From Osmia lignaria lignaria (lineage: Eukaryota > Arthropoda > Insecta > Hymenoptera > Megachilidae), in contig NC_135046.1 in NCBI RefSeq assembly GCF_051020975.1, positions 248,001 to 312,000 of the forward strand: 64,000 nucleotides of DNA. Reading direction: 5' to 3'. The translations under genes were made by a program, and so were the position numbers. Positions 12,516 through 24,019 of the stretch are shown here, piece by piece; positions within the stretch are counted from its first letter, which is position 1, and the number at the start of each line of letters is the position of its first letter. The notes under the pieces are model-generated. The model was not told where the DNA came from and did not search any database. It saw only the letters and a program-made list of their open reading frames with translations.

Positions 12516-15500
12516 CTGAAAAAAATAAAATTCCATAATGACACAACCGTTCAATTCAGAGGAAATAATTTTATTTTATATTTCGTAAATTCTTGATAAA
12601 CATTGCTAGCTCCTGGTGAATGTTACTTTCGAAAGTAGCTGATCTTTATAACGATAAAATTTTTTTTTCAGTCTCTATGTAACGAAAAAGTTTTGATTAT
12701 TAATACCGAACACGATACACGTGTCTTTTTTTGGCATCGCGTCATGTCAGTAGGAATAATCGAACAGACATTTCAGGTCAAGCTGCTTATATCTATACGC
12801 ATATTCACTTCGTACGGCTTCAGTGACCCCTTTTTTCGTTTATACTTTCCTCCGGTACTTTCTTCTTTCGAACTATACACCGTGCCCTTAAAAACGAGTA
12901 CGCACACGATTTCACAGACGGAGAGATACCGAAGTCTCGCTTTCATCAAACTAGGATATTCTAAAATGAATTTTTTTTTTTTTTTAAATGTATGAAACTC
13001 TGATACAAAGTGTAGAAAGTGTACTTAATCCCCTTAACATAATTTAGAATCTAATCGATAATTATTTATTAAGAACACTGATCCAGTAACAAATTACACA
13101 AAAACTGTAAGACTCACAGAGAAAATGTCACGTTATTTATTACACTTTCTCCGTGGTATCAGTTCTATCTCGTGTTTTTCTTACTCTATATAATATCCAG
13201 AATGTTTTCACATAAAATATGAAAGCTTTAAAGGTATCATTATAAAAGAGCATTTAAGTACGAGATAATTACAGTGATATGCTTTCTTCGTCGAATTAGA
13301 TTGCTTTTCATACTATGTAGAAATATAATCACGTGATGAAAAGTTGGTAGGATTTAATTTTTCCTTTTTGCAGAGTAGCGGTACGTTTCAATTATTTCGT
13401 GAAATGCGGTTACTCGGTTAATATGAAATAGTTAATTTCCTTTTCTTATTCCCACGAAATATGCGCTCATGAAAGTGTTGAAAAATACGGTGGTAAGAAT
13501 AATTAGTGTCTTATCAAGAGCAAATGAACGCGCGACCATTCGATAAATAACACCGGGACCCTACTTTCGTTCAATTAAACACCGATTCGTAAATTGTCTT
13601 TGGAAGAGGCAGATAAATTATTCGGAGAAAGCCGATCGAATTCTCTTTTCGTCGTAACATAGTAACCGTGACCAAAGCATCCGAGTAATTATGCTCCCGT
13701 AAATAGAGAACAAGAATTGGAAGAAAGTGAATAGAAATGGGAAGGGGAAAGGTGTGTTGTACTTAGAATCGTAAATCAACAGCCCTCTCGAGTGTAATTA
13801 GCAGCCACTAACGGTTTAATAACGACCAACAATTATTGCAGTTTTTAACAGCACAATATTAACGAGATATTTAATACGACATCAATTTGGTGGCAAAAAC
13901 GCATTGATTTACGACGACACAAGGAATAATATGAAAGTTCGACGTGTAACTTGTAATTATGATAAGAAAATAAAAATTGGAACAAGTATTCAGAATGGTG
14001 TGTCTGTTTTTTGGAATTAATTTGTATCCTAATTAGCAATTGCGAAATGTATCACTGAAAATGGCTCCTAAGGCCCGTCACGTTTTTCCCCAGACATCTC
14101 TATATTAGATTTCTAGAACGACGAGAAAATCCTTGCTCCGAGATTTTCACGGTTTTCTTGGAAAAAACAACTTTCACTTTGTCACGGATGGTTCACAAAA
14201 ACCGCTGTGCAACGAACTGTACTTATCAAGTGAAATCTCGAATTCCGTTGAAATGGTAAAAACGAGTCCGATTCTACTGGTCGTTGAAACAAAAGAATGC
14301 TTTTAACATTTTCATCCTTTCACGGATCATGTTTTTGCGCGATAAAATTCCTGAGCACCGATTAAGTGATGCATTAAAGAAAGCCTAGATCCGCGATAGC
14401 TTATTTTGTTTTTAATAATTATACTCTAGAAAGTTACACCTTCGACTTCCTTATCCCATCAAATTTCTCCGTACCCAACCACGAATCTTTCATTACAAAC
14501 ATCCTGCGCAACGGTCAAAAAAAGAGCCCGTTCTGTTAATTAAACGCACAAAATATAACCATTGGGTTCATGCGAGGGACAAAGGATATCGTTACGGGAA
14601 CATGCTCATTGACAAACGTTTCCGAGGACAGGCACATCTGGTGCAGGATAAAAAAAGAACAAACGACACATGTCGGAAAACATCAGCGATGGAAAGCAAT
14701 GAATTTCACACTGACCTACAGGAAATGATGGAGAATGTGCGGAATAATTGCGGCCGGCGTAGCAAGACGTATCGTGTATTACATGTAATATATTATACAT
14801 CCTATATTATCACGGTCGAACGATTACGCTCAGTAGAGCAGAAATTGGTAGCCGCTATACGGACTGTCTCAAAAGCAATACATTCAAAATGATATTTTTC
14901 AGGCACGAGTATTTTAAGTTAATGGAGCGAAGGAAATTTTTTTTTATAGAAAAAAGAGGATTAAAAATTAAATTTAAATTTAAGGGTTAAAATTCAAAGA
15001 AATCAAAAATTATTTTATAAAATCGATAGCTTTTGAAATAAAAATGGAACATCCCGTATACAGAGATCTCTATGCAGATATTTTTATTAATAAGCGCAAT
15101 CCACGATTCTGCGTTATTAATAAACTAAAACGAAACTTGAAATAAGCCTCAATTTTTGCGCGTAATCTTCTCGACGATACGTGCAATTATTTTACACATT
15201 CGCCAGCAAATTCAGCCAGCTAGTAGATCATTTAAAACGACTCTGTTATTATGTACCGTTTCCCGAGGATGGGAATTAAATCATGTTCCGCAGGATTTTG
15301 ATCTAAGCAAATAATTCTTTTTCGGTACAAGATATAATACTATCTAAATTGAGCTAATTGCCGGATCACTTGGACAGGGAGAAGATTAATGAATAGTTGC
15401 AATCTAAACGAGGTACATTTTTGTAAGAGGAATAGAAATACACCGATACTGTTCGAATCGAGTGTTATCGTTTACTGAATTGAGACGTGTTGATCGAAGA

Positions 15501-16317
15501 AGAGGTACACAAGTTCCAGCATTTTCTTTAACTATGGGTGTTAATTAATCGTTATAACGCGCGTGTTAGCGTTACGGAACCTCGACAGCACCTTTCTATG
15601 GCGTGATAAATGTTGAAACCCGTTCGGAGAAAGTAGTAATAATACGTATTGGACGGTCGTGATTCTTGTCCAGTAGGATACTCGTAAATTTAGGTATCCT
15701 TTAATCTAATGAACTCTGGTATCACTAAACTAGCGTGTGAATTCATGACTGATAAGCGTTCTTAATTTTCTTTTTATTTAAAGAAAATCACAAGGCAACG
15801 AGTGAAATATTAAAATCGAATGATCAGACTGGTAGACTTATTTCTTTTGATTAAAGCAGAGATTGCGCTAATTATTCTAACGTTGTTACGTATACGATGA
15901 CCTTATAATTTATTCGCAATTCGTAGCTCGAATCAATATCGACAGCTTTCCTATCGATCTGTCACGGGTAACTTACATAATTCCTGCCAATATGATAATT
16001 CAGTTTGGTTAATCAGGTAACATAGTTGGACGCGATGCGCGCGTCGAATGAACGAGCGGCAACGTTCAAGTTTCACACATTTGCAAGCTAGATAATGCAA
16101 TTAGCCGGGCCATAATTGTACGTAGCATCGACGTATACGCGTACATTATACACCGATGAAACCGTTATGGAACGTTTTCTAATACTGTTACTGAGCAGCA
16201 GCATAGCTTTCGAACATTTGCGAATAAAAAAAAAACATTGCTCATTAATTATTATTTATTGTTTCGGAGCTCGGTCACGTTTGCTTTGGCCCGCTCGCAT
16301 CTCACGACGAGGAGCGA
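12516..16317. other. AT-rich region without recognised genes
   Basis: Probably upstream intron of the KASH gene or intergenic sequence. I see no convincing exon. A small transposon-like unit lies at 14856-15061. Confidence 0.45.
14856..15061. mobile_element. Possible MITE with TATACGG-type ends
   Basis: The left end reads TATACGGACTGTCTCAAAAG and the right end, on the other strand, reads TATACGGGATGTTCCATTTT, a diverged terminal inverted repeat around about 165 AT-rich bases. This resembles the many insect MITEs that end in a GGGTGTCCC-like motif. The TIR match is imperfect, so the call is weak. Confidence 0.25.
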
Positions 16318-16866
16318 GTGAGAAAGATTGGCATAAAAAAAACAATGCAATCCACTTCGACAGAGCATTCTAATGAGTTATTTCAAGATTTCGTTACAAA
16401 TATAACGACAATTTTTAAACAGAGGTTCAAGTTTACTTATACTTGTGAGCCTATTATTCTTGCAATGCTCATTGATACACGTGTAAAAAATCGTCTGATA
16501 AATGATATACAGAAAAGAATGACATTCGATATTTTATTAAAAAAAATATCCTTGTTTTGTAATAATGAAGAAAGAGAAATAAAAAGATCATCTGCGAATA
16601 AATTTACAGCGAATGAAAGCATTACAGGTAATTTCACAATAATATCGTAATATCATGACAATACATATATACATACTAGATAAATTTGGCGAGTGTGAAT
16701 GTAATTATATAAAGAAGTTTAAGTATAAACAATTTTGTAGCATCATCCCGAACTTCCAAACTGTCGCAATTTTTAATGGATATAGGTGCGGAGGATGCAC
16801 ATGATGAGCTGTTTAATGAAGCCGCTAAAGCCACACGATACTTAAATGAAAAAACTGTGCCAGCTA
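16318..16866 (+). pseudogene. hAT-type transposase C-terminal remnant
   Basis: A 110-codon frame at 16318-16650 contains TYTCEPIILAMLIDTRVKNR, resembling the LDPRFKN-type motif near the C-terminal catalytic and dimerisation region of hAT transposases. Downstream, around 16738-16866, a further frame reads SKLSQFLMDIGAEDAHDELF then ATRYLNEKTV, resembling the usual linker before the hATC domain. The coding sequence stops where the minus-strand gypsy gag begins at about 16866, which suggests that the retroelement inserted into or next to it. It lacks N-terminal zinc-finger and catalytic parts. Confidence 0.4.
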
Positions 16867-16869
16867 GAT

Positions 16870-17821
16870 TCAAGCGATCGTCCTGGCAGCACGTTGCTCC
16901 TCGCCTTTTGTTTTGCTGGCTTGTTCTGCGGCCATGAGCTCGGCCACAGTTTCTGCTCTGGTGATCAGGTCGCTGACTTCTTTAATTTCAGCTCGGTTGA
17001 TGTAGAGCTGAAACGACGGCTTCATATTGAAGTAGATCACGTCTAGGAGCTCTGCCTCGGTGTGTTCTCCTCTGCGGCGCATTAACGTGGTTATTTCGTT
17101 AATGAAGGTCCTCAGTGGCTCGTCCGGACCTTGTTTGCGACCGGCGATTTGCTGGTCCAATCGCCTCTTTTCCCCGGCTGGTACGAAGAATTTTCGTAGC
17201 TGTTCCTGGAGGTTCGGCCACGAGCATACTTTGTTCGCTGCGTTTCTGTACCACTTTTGGGCTTCGCCTCGTAATAATTGAGTGAAGCCCGAACGCATTT
17301 GGTGGTCGGTTAGGCCGTACGCATCTTGTAGTTCTTCTAGCTGCTCCAGGGACGCATGCGGGTCTCGTCCGTCAAAATGGCAGTTCCATTTTCTCATGAT
17401 CTCCATCGTCTTTACCCGGTCTTCGTGGTGTCGGACGACTGGCTCTGGTGAGACCTGCTAGAGACGCCGTTGTCTCGGCGTTCGTCTCTTCCCCGCGGTT
17501 TGGTGTTGATGTGGCCGTGGCCGGACGGTTCCCCAGGTGTGTCCGGAGCCATTCCCGGGCCATCTCCGCGTGGAACTCTTCGTAATCTCGGGTACGGTCG
17601 ACTTCCTCCTTGTATCCCGGCTTGTCTTGTGGTTTGTCTGGAAACTCGTCCTGGTGTTCTCGGACGTAGTCTACTAGACTGGTCCGGAGCTGGACCCACG
17701 TTCCCAGCGTTGGCTGGTGTAGTCTACGTAGCTCGTTGACTACCTGGTTCTTCTTCAAGCGATATACCCAAGCGATGCCGGCCATCCTGGTTTCGTAGGT
17801 TTGCTTCCTCGGAATCGACAA
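16870..17821 (-). pseudogene. Gypsy gag core, frameshifted
   Basis: Two overlapping minus-strand frames (17372-17821 and 16870-17406) together make a gag. The upstream part has a short helical domain (ETRMAGIAWVYRLKKNQVVN, then LRRLHQPTLGTWVQLRTSLV) like the N-terminal module of many insect gypsy gags. The downstream part is the retrotransposon-gag core: WNCHFDGRD, then FTQLLRGEAQKWYRN, then LRKFFVPAGEKRRLDQQI and the closing helix LLDVIYFNMKPSFQLYI. The frame change lies in the overlap near 17380-17410. No zinc knuckle follows. The gag assembles the retroelement particle and binds RNA; this copy is broken. Confidence 0.6.
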
Positions 17822-17842
17822 GGCAACTGCGAACAGTCAATC

Positions 17843-18222
17843 CAGCGTCGATGGAGCCACGTTCCGTGGGCACCACTGGTACCAGGATCCTCGTCCAATA
17901 GAGCGGTTTCATAGGTACCTCGGGACATAGAGGTTCTTTTCTCATACACGCCCTGCTTGCAGGGTTCCAACCTCCAACCGGAGGTATAGGTAAAGGTCAA
18001 GGTCCTGTCGGTACGGTTCCTGCCGGAGGCGGAGGCGGAGGAGGTGCTCCAGGTATTCCAATGAGCGGAGGTGGCGGTGGTGCAGCAGGTATGCTTCCAG
18101 GTGGCGGAGGCGGCGGTGGAGGTACTCCGCCGAAAGGTGTCGGAGGTGCTGGCGGAGGAGGCGGAGCGGATCATCCTGCGGATATCGTTCCTATCGACGG
18201 TGGCGGAGGTGGAATCGGTTGA
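17843..18222 (-). pseudogene. Captured formin FH1-FH2 fragment (cappuccino/FMN-like)
   Basis: Read on the minus strand in one frame, this segment is a run of polyproline blocks separated by Gly/Ala-rich spacers, followed by GWNPASRACMRKEP and PEVPMKPLYWTRILVPV. Polyproline followed by KPLYWTRI is diagnostic of the FH1-to-FH2 boundary of formins, which nucleate actin filaments; the wording is closest to the insect cappuccino/FMN group as I remember it. Two in-frame TGA codons interrupt it, and formin similarity stops shortly after the FH2 lasso. It lies between two gag-like parts on the same strand, so it looks like host coding sequence picked up by, or inserted into, the retroelement. It cannot make a working formin. 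Confidence 0.65.
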
Positions 18223-18240
18223 CCGCTGTGCAGTCCAAAG

Positions 18241-18875
18241 GAAGACTGCGATCCCTTCTCCTCCGGGGAGACCAGGCGTATTCGGCTGGTCACGCGAAAT
18301 ATGTGGATGGCCAGGAAAATTACCTCTGTGTAGACGCAGCGGATGATCCTTCCCTTGTCGTCCAAGATTAGTGTCCATCTGCGCCCATTGCGGGTAAAAC
18401 GATGTCGTTTTATGCGGGTGTAGATCTGGACTACTGTTCCATCCGCCCAGGTGTACGGGATGGTGTCCGCCTGGTCCGTTCTGTCCGCGTGGTCCACCGT
18501 GCAGGCGGCGGCCAGCGTCCTGGTCGGCTGTGGCTGCGGTGATGGTGATTTGCAGTGACTGGCCCAGGCCGCGTCTGCCACTGCCTCCGCCGATATTGGG
18601 GCCGGTTTGCGTGTCGCTGGTGCCGGGTTCCCCAGATCCGGTGCTACGGTCAAAGCTGCTGCTTCCGCCAACCTTTTGGCCGGTGATTTCGGCGGACGGT
18701 CGCCGGGTGCCAACGGTGCTGCCGTCCGCTTTGCCGGTGTCAGCTCCGCACTGGGTGGCCGCCTTGCCGGCGTCTGGACGCGGCTTGGCCGGGTCGCTTT
18801 GCGGGCCGGCGCCTCGGTGACCTGGGCCTTGGTTCGCGGTCGGCCGCCACATCTGCTTCCTTGCGGCACGCTCAT
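18241..18875 (-). CDS. Pro/Ala-rich gag-like N-terminal ORF, partial
   Basis: The frame starts at ATG 18875 (MSVPQGSRCGGRPRT) and is rich in Pro, Ala, Arg and Lys for about 90 residues, then has a folded-looking end (RRWTLILDDKGRIIRCVYTE) before running into the formin-like segment, where it stops at 18171. The order and orientation suggest the N-terminal part of the gypsy gag. GC content is far above that of the surroundings. Another retroelement ORF or an unrelated GC-rich frame remains possible. Confidence 0.35.
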
Positions 18876-19012
18876 TCTTATAAATTTCTTCTACTCTTGT
18901 GGCGTATTACGGTTAGTTTCACATGGTTTTAATACCAAATATTTATGTAACAACGGTATATTACAAATAATATCAAATATGTTAAATATAAAATTTACTA
19001 TATAATAATTTT

Positions 19013-20050
19013 GTAACGGGGTCGGTCGGTTCGGTGCGCACGGCGTTGCGCACCGCGGCGGTTTTCCCCGTGCCAGGGTTCGCATGGGAACAGGTCGGTA
19101 AATAATGAGTCGGTGTTAGTAGGAAAAATAAATATTTATTCGAGAAAGGGGGGGGCATCTAACGGCGGCTGCCCTCGCCGGCTGGTCGGGCGGTGCTCTC
19201 CTGCCTCGGGAGCTACAATCAAAAATGTCGTCTGGTGGTTAGACGCGTGGAGCCAAGCTTAAGCCTAATGTACAGGACTTATGAACTACGGTCGGAACCC
19301 GGTCCGTCACAGAAAGTACGCGGCCTTAATTCTAGCGCAGGTCGTAGCCATCGCTACGCGGTCTTACATGCTAACGGCGCGATGTCGGAGCGCGGAGTGA
19401 AAGCGCTGAACGGAGCGCGAACGCAAACAAACGCAAACGTACGCAAACGTAAAGGAGGTAGAGGCGGGATAGGATTGGCCCGGTTGGGCCGACGGTGTTT
19501 TGCGCTGCGGTGGAGTTGCTGCCCGCTTGCCTCACGCGGCTCGTCTTTTCGTACGCCGAGGTAGAACCGAACAGCGAACGAGTCGACGACCAATCCTGGC
19601 CAGCCTGGGTAACGCCACAAAGCTGGACGGAATCGGCTGCCAAAGGCAAATTGCGGTGCCGAGTAAGCTAGCGTTCGGAATCCCCGCGGAAGCACCAGCA
19701 GAGATTATGAACGCGCACTAGCTTGGTCACCCCGGGTCAACCACGGGACTGACGAGGCTAGGCGCCTACGGCCGCTGGACCTAGGGGAGCTGCCAGGTCG
19801 TAGCGTAGTGCAATGCTACGGCCCGTTGGCCAGAGATCTCTTCGCCAGGTCAGCCATGGCGTCGAGAGCTCTGGTGCTCCGGTCCGGACCTCCGAGGAGG
19901 TCCCCTCGGGGCCGAAGCCCCGAGGCAACTCATCGATCCGCGCATCGATCGGTCCTACTTATAGTCTAATTACTCGGGAGTGGGGATGCCGCCGCGGCGG
20001 GGGCCCGCGATGCGCGACGCCGATCCGCGGCTGTCGTCGCAATTTAAATA
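19013..20050 (-). repeat. Probable 5' LTR region of the minus-strand gypsy element
   Basis: On the minus strand the region holds a TATA-like box (ACTATAAGTAGG near 19965-19953), an AATAAA signal at 19140-19135 and an end reading CCCCGTTACA at about 19013, upstream of the gag-like start at 18875. These suit an LTR. I could not find the second LTR, the exact left end or a clear primer-binding site. Confidence 0.35.
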
Positions 20051-20134
20051 AATAATCTTTTAGAAATTTAATATTTAGAATGCAAGATTGTTTGAGTAGT
20101 TCTAAATTTCCTTGCAATTTAAAATCTTATATAT

Positions 20135-21220
20135 TTGGTCTTAAAAAATAATCGAAGAGACTATAGTATTTTTATTATTACGCACATACAAGAATATATT
20201 GTTACGCCCGGGCGTAATGTGAACGCTATCGCGAGCTTCTCTTCTCAGTTTGCAGACTTTCTAACGGAAGTAGAATACAATGCGGAAAGTCTCCCAACGA
20301 CGTCAACGCGCGGGTTTTTGCGCCTCGTAATCTCCAACCTAAGAGGAGAAGCTCGCGATAGTGTTCACGGGTTGAGGTTTGAAACCGTCCCGGAATTGAT
20401 AAAACATTTAAAGCGTCGATTTACGCCGGATAGGACGTTTAACGATTATTATCTAAAAATCGCTAATATTCGTGTGCACCGTGACGAGTCAGTTTATGCA
20501 TTTCATGACCGTATCCGAGCCTCGTTAGTTGAAATGGAGGACTTCCTTAAAATCGAGCACGGGGAACAAGCGCCCGCTATCCTGAAACCGATAACGGGCA
20601 CCGCGCTGAACGCATTTCTTCGCGGATTGCCAGATGAGATAGCACATGGAGTGCAAGCGCAAAATCCGAAAACCTTGGCAGACGCACTAAAAGCTGCTCT
20701 GCAGCTTGAAACGCGCCTTGAAGATAGACTACCCATATCGTACGATCTACATCGACCATCTTACCAACGCGAGTATCGCGGAAATGATGATTATGATTAC
20801 CGACCGCGATATAACGATAGTCCAAATAGGAATCGCAGCTACGCGTACCCTCGGTATAGTTCGCCCATTCGACCTATGGAAACGTCGCGTAACGTGTCAT
20901 ATTCACGCGATAGAACGCCGAGTCCTGTTAGAGTATTGCACAGGAAGGAACCAAGTACGGAGGAACGAAAATGTACGTGTGGTGCGCGATCGCAAGCGGA
21001 CGACAAACGGGAAACGTCCCCTGCAAGGACGCGTGATTCACGGCCGCGTACACCACCTTCACGCAAGCCGACTGCTGGACCATCGAGCCGAAGGTCACCG
21101 TCGCCAGCAGCACGGGAATCTTTAAACTTGAATACGACTCGTCGTACCGACGCGACGACGAGCCGTCAATCGCCGGAGCGTCATCCGCAGGTCACATTCC
21201 AACGGAAACAGTATCGATAG
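20135..21220 (+). CDS. Gypsy (mdg1/412-like) gag, 5' truncated
   Basis: This frame encodes a retrotransposon gag core: FLRLVISNLRGEARDSVHGL, then a FTPDRT segment, and VYAFHDRIRASLVEMEDFLK, followed by a basic Arg/Ser/Pro-rich tail. It ends with ERHPQVTFQRKQYR. No CCHC knuckle is seen; an Arg-rich tail replaces it. The N-terminus before residue 25 or so reads through a CG-rich palindromic junction near 20200, so the true start and 5' LTR appear lost. Pol follows in the -1 frame, the usual gag-pol arrangement for this group. Confidence 0.65.
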   Translation: MVLKNNRRDYSIFIITHIQEYIVTPGRNVNAIASFSSQFADFLTEVEYNAESLPTTSTRGFLRLVISNLRGEARDSVHGLRFETVPELIKHLKRRFTPDRTFNDYYLKIANIRVHRDESVYAFHDRIRASLVEMEDFLKIEHGEQAPAILKPITGTALNAFLRGLPDEIAHGVQAQNPKTLADALKAALQLETRLEDRLPISYDLHRPSYQREYRGNDDYDYRPRYNDSPNRNRSYAYPRYSSPIRPMETSRNVSYSRDRTPSPVRVLHRKEPSTEERKCTCGARSQADDKRETSPARTRDSRPRTPPSRKPTAGPSSRRSPSPAARESLNLNTTRRTDATTSRQSPERHPQVTFQRKQYR

Positions 21221-21225
21221 AAACT

Positions 21226-21890
21226 AATCGTGAAATACCGATAGTCAAGATTTCGTCCACAGATTTTCAGTCAAAAGTCGCACATTTTCTAATAGACACC
21301 GGAGTAGAAATTAATTTAATCAAGTTAGACACATTATTGACGAATATTCCGATAGCCACGCACGAGGCTACATTAATAACGGATATTACTCCGCAAAAGG
21401 ATGGAACAATCGGAACCGCGATACTTCATTTGCAAGGAAAACCAGTTCGATTCCATGTCGTACGCTCAGATTTTCTGTTAAACATCAACAGGATCCTAGG
21501 GCAGGAATATCTTCGCCAAGAGCAAGCTGAAATCTCGTTCGTGAATAATACCTTAGTCACGAGCTCAGATACGGTTCGACCGATCCGATTCGTCGATCAG
21601 CGTTCGTTAGATTACAGTGAACGACGAAAATTAGAACCGCGTACATATATCGTAAAGGCTCGTACAAGACAACCTATCGCGATCGATGTCGTTAACGACA
21701 AATTAAAAGAGGGCTATTTGCTGCATTTAACGACAGTTGAGGGCCTGTATGTCGGCGAAGCTGCTGTTTCGGTTACTAACCAGGGCGTTTGTGATGTTTT
21801 AGCGATAAATTCGCTCAATGAAGATCTCGAACTAACAATACCTGCACAGGAACTGATACCTTTTGATTATCTCCTCAGGCTGTTCCCCGT
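21226..21890 (+). pseudogene. Gypsy pol N-terminal part: aspartic protease
   Basis: The frame has the retroviral-type protease signature FLIDTGVEINLIKL at about 21286, where DTG supplies the catalytic Asp, then the ILGQEYL segment that forms the flap and second half of the fold. It continues through a linker (YIVKARTRQPIAIDV, and a conserved LYVGEAAVSV stretch) that normally precedes reverse transcriptase. The frame stays open to 22071 but homology ends near 21880, where an internal deletion has joined it to post-RNase-H sequence in another frame. Confidence 0.65.
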
Positions 21891-24019
21891 ATGGAGAAGC
21901 GTGATTCGCCTCCGGTTATTAAAACGATTAAGAGATTCCTACGTACGAGCACGCTTGTCAAATCAAACAATGCGCGTCCTGTTGCGAAGCCCGAGGTCAT
22001 TTTGCCGGTTACGGATACACCCGAAACGTCCGGTTTCGAATTGGCGCCTGCGATTGTCAAACGCAAGGTAGAAAGCCTGTTAGGATCGAAAACAAAACCG
22101 AGACCTCCACCTACTCACGATCCAGAAGCCATCTCCACTCGAACTCGGGTTAGATCTTCAGACAAACCAACTTCTCAACCTTTATCTACTACACCCCTTT
22201 CATTACCAAAACCTGTAATCATAATCACGTCAAATACATCAACAGACATAACTGCAGACAGTAATACTTCCGATACTGATTCAGATGCGTCCGAACCACC
22301 GATCTTCGTTCGTCGTAGGAGCGTCCTACCGAGCCTGGGGTCATGGCCGCGAGCACTGGGAATACCCCAGACCTTAGGACTCGAGCCGGACCTCGCCGAT
22401 GTCGACTCCGATAAAGAACTTTTTAAAACACCCTATTCGGATAGCGACCACGAATTTTTCGATTTTTTCCCTGAGGAAGGAGGATTAGAGCAAACGCAAG
22501 TCGCTAGGAACTTAAACACGGAGACTGACGTTGACGACTTACACAAACATCTAGACGACTTGACGCAACGGACGCATGACGTTACACAAGACACCATAGT
22601 ATACAGACCTCAACACCAATCACAATTACCTACTACTCCTCCATCTTTACCACCCATAGCTTTATCTACACCACGAAATAAGACAGTTTTAGAACCAAAT
22701 CCTCAGGTACAGAATGAAAACGCATTAATACCGACCGACGTGCTACCACACACATCTTTCGCGAACGTACCCATAGATTCGGAGGATCTACATTCGGATC
22801 CGCCTCAAAAGATAGAGGTTCCGAGAACGGTAACTTTCGCGTCGGAAAACTTGACCTACTATAGAGACAATTATGTGCATTTTCTTACCAGTGATTTACG
22901 ATTGACACCGGTTAGTGAGCTACTCGTTGATATCGGCGTAATGGATCTGGAAACGTTGCGAAAATCAAATTTAAAACCGGGAAATATTATCGTGGCGGAC
23001 CGCGGTAAAAATAAAATCTTCAGCGTCGTAATAGGAAAGAACTTCAATGACGAATTGACAATCGTGAAATTAGAATCGGTCTTACGGAAACTCAAGCAAA
23101 AGTTGTCCGAGTTGGATTTAGATTCTTTCCGGATCTCGCGGTTTGATGATTTTACTGATACGTTACCGCGGGATGCGTTACCCGGGTTGTTGAGAAAGAT
23201 TTTCAAAGACGCCAACGTAAAGGTCACCCTTTGTTACGGTCGCATGCAACTACCACCTAGCGAAATTAGAACTGAAATTATTGCAGAAATGCACGGGAGC
23301 CTCGTGGGAGGACACAAAGGCGTGACGAAGACATATCAACGGATACGCGAACGATTTTTCTGGCCGAATATGCGTAGTCAGATAGAAGACTACATTCGTG
23401 GATGCACAAGTTGTCAGACGCGGAAGATATCGAGACATAAAACGCGCGAACCTATGGTTATCACGGATACCCCCGTGGAACCCTTTGCGAAGGTAGCAAT
23501 AGACACCGTCGGACCTCTTCCAATTACACCTGATGGAAACAGGCATATATTAACGATGCAAGACAGTCTCTCGAAATCTGCATAGCAGTTCCGGTTCCAA
23601 ATATTAAGGCGGAAACAGTAGCTCACGCGTTGGTAACGCATCTCGTTTTACAATTCAGTACTCCTATGGTTATTCTGTCGGATAGAGGTACCAGTTTCTT
23701 AAATAAAATCTTTTCTACCATAGCAAAGATGTTTGGTATCCAACATGTTACTACATCCGGTTACCGCCCGCAAACTAACGGTGCCCTAGAACGTAGCCAT
23801 GCCGTATTGGTTGATTACATTACGCATTATCTTGGAGATTTCGACGATTGGGACAGACTAGTTCCCTTGGCGATTTTCGCGTACAACACCTCCGTGCACG
23901 AGGGTACAAAATTTACCCCGTTCGAATTAATTTACGGGAAACGTGCGCGATGCCCTACAGCATTTTCCGCTAACGACGATCTTCCGACTTATGATGGTTA
24001 CATACGAATCTCAACGATC
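21891..24019 (+). pseudogene. Gypsy integrase region, RT/RNase H deleted
   Basis: From 21891 the frame holds a Ser/Thr/Pro-rich linker, a tether like that preceding integrase in 412-type elements, then the HHCC zinc domain (HGSLVGGHKGVTKTYQRI, FFWPNMRSQI, CTSCQTRK) and the start of the DDE core (AIDTVGPLPITPDG). A frameshift near 23580 moves the reading to 23589-24019, with LSDRGTSFLNKIF and PQTNGALERSHAVL, the second Asp and the Glu of the DDE triad. There is no reverse transcriptase (no YxDD box) or RNase H anywhere in the element. At 24019 the frame is cut by the Transib insertion. Confidence 0.7.
24015..24019. repeat. Transib target-site duplication, left (CGATC)
   Basis: CGATC directly precedes the CACAGTA end; the same five bases follow the right end at 27874-27878. 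Confidence 0.85.

Larger units (their letters stand above)
16870..20050 (-). mobile_element. Ty3/gypsy retroelement 5' part, minus strand
   Basis: The minus strand carries, in transcription order, an LTR-like GC-rich region, a Pro/Ala-rich gag-like N-terminal ORF, a foreign formin-like segment, and a gag core. No protease, RT or integrase follows before the hAT remnant at 16866, so only the 5' end of the element survives. Confidence 0.55.

Noticed and set aside
14602..14892. 96-aa plus-strand frame
   Set aside because: No similarity that I recognise, overlaps a probable MITE end, and a minus frame is equally open.
18071..18820. Plus-strand frames opposite the gag-like and formin region
   Set aside because: The plus frames are Val/Gly-rich shadows of minus-strand polyproline and Ala-rich coding sequence.
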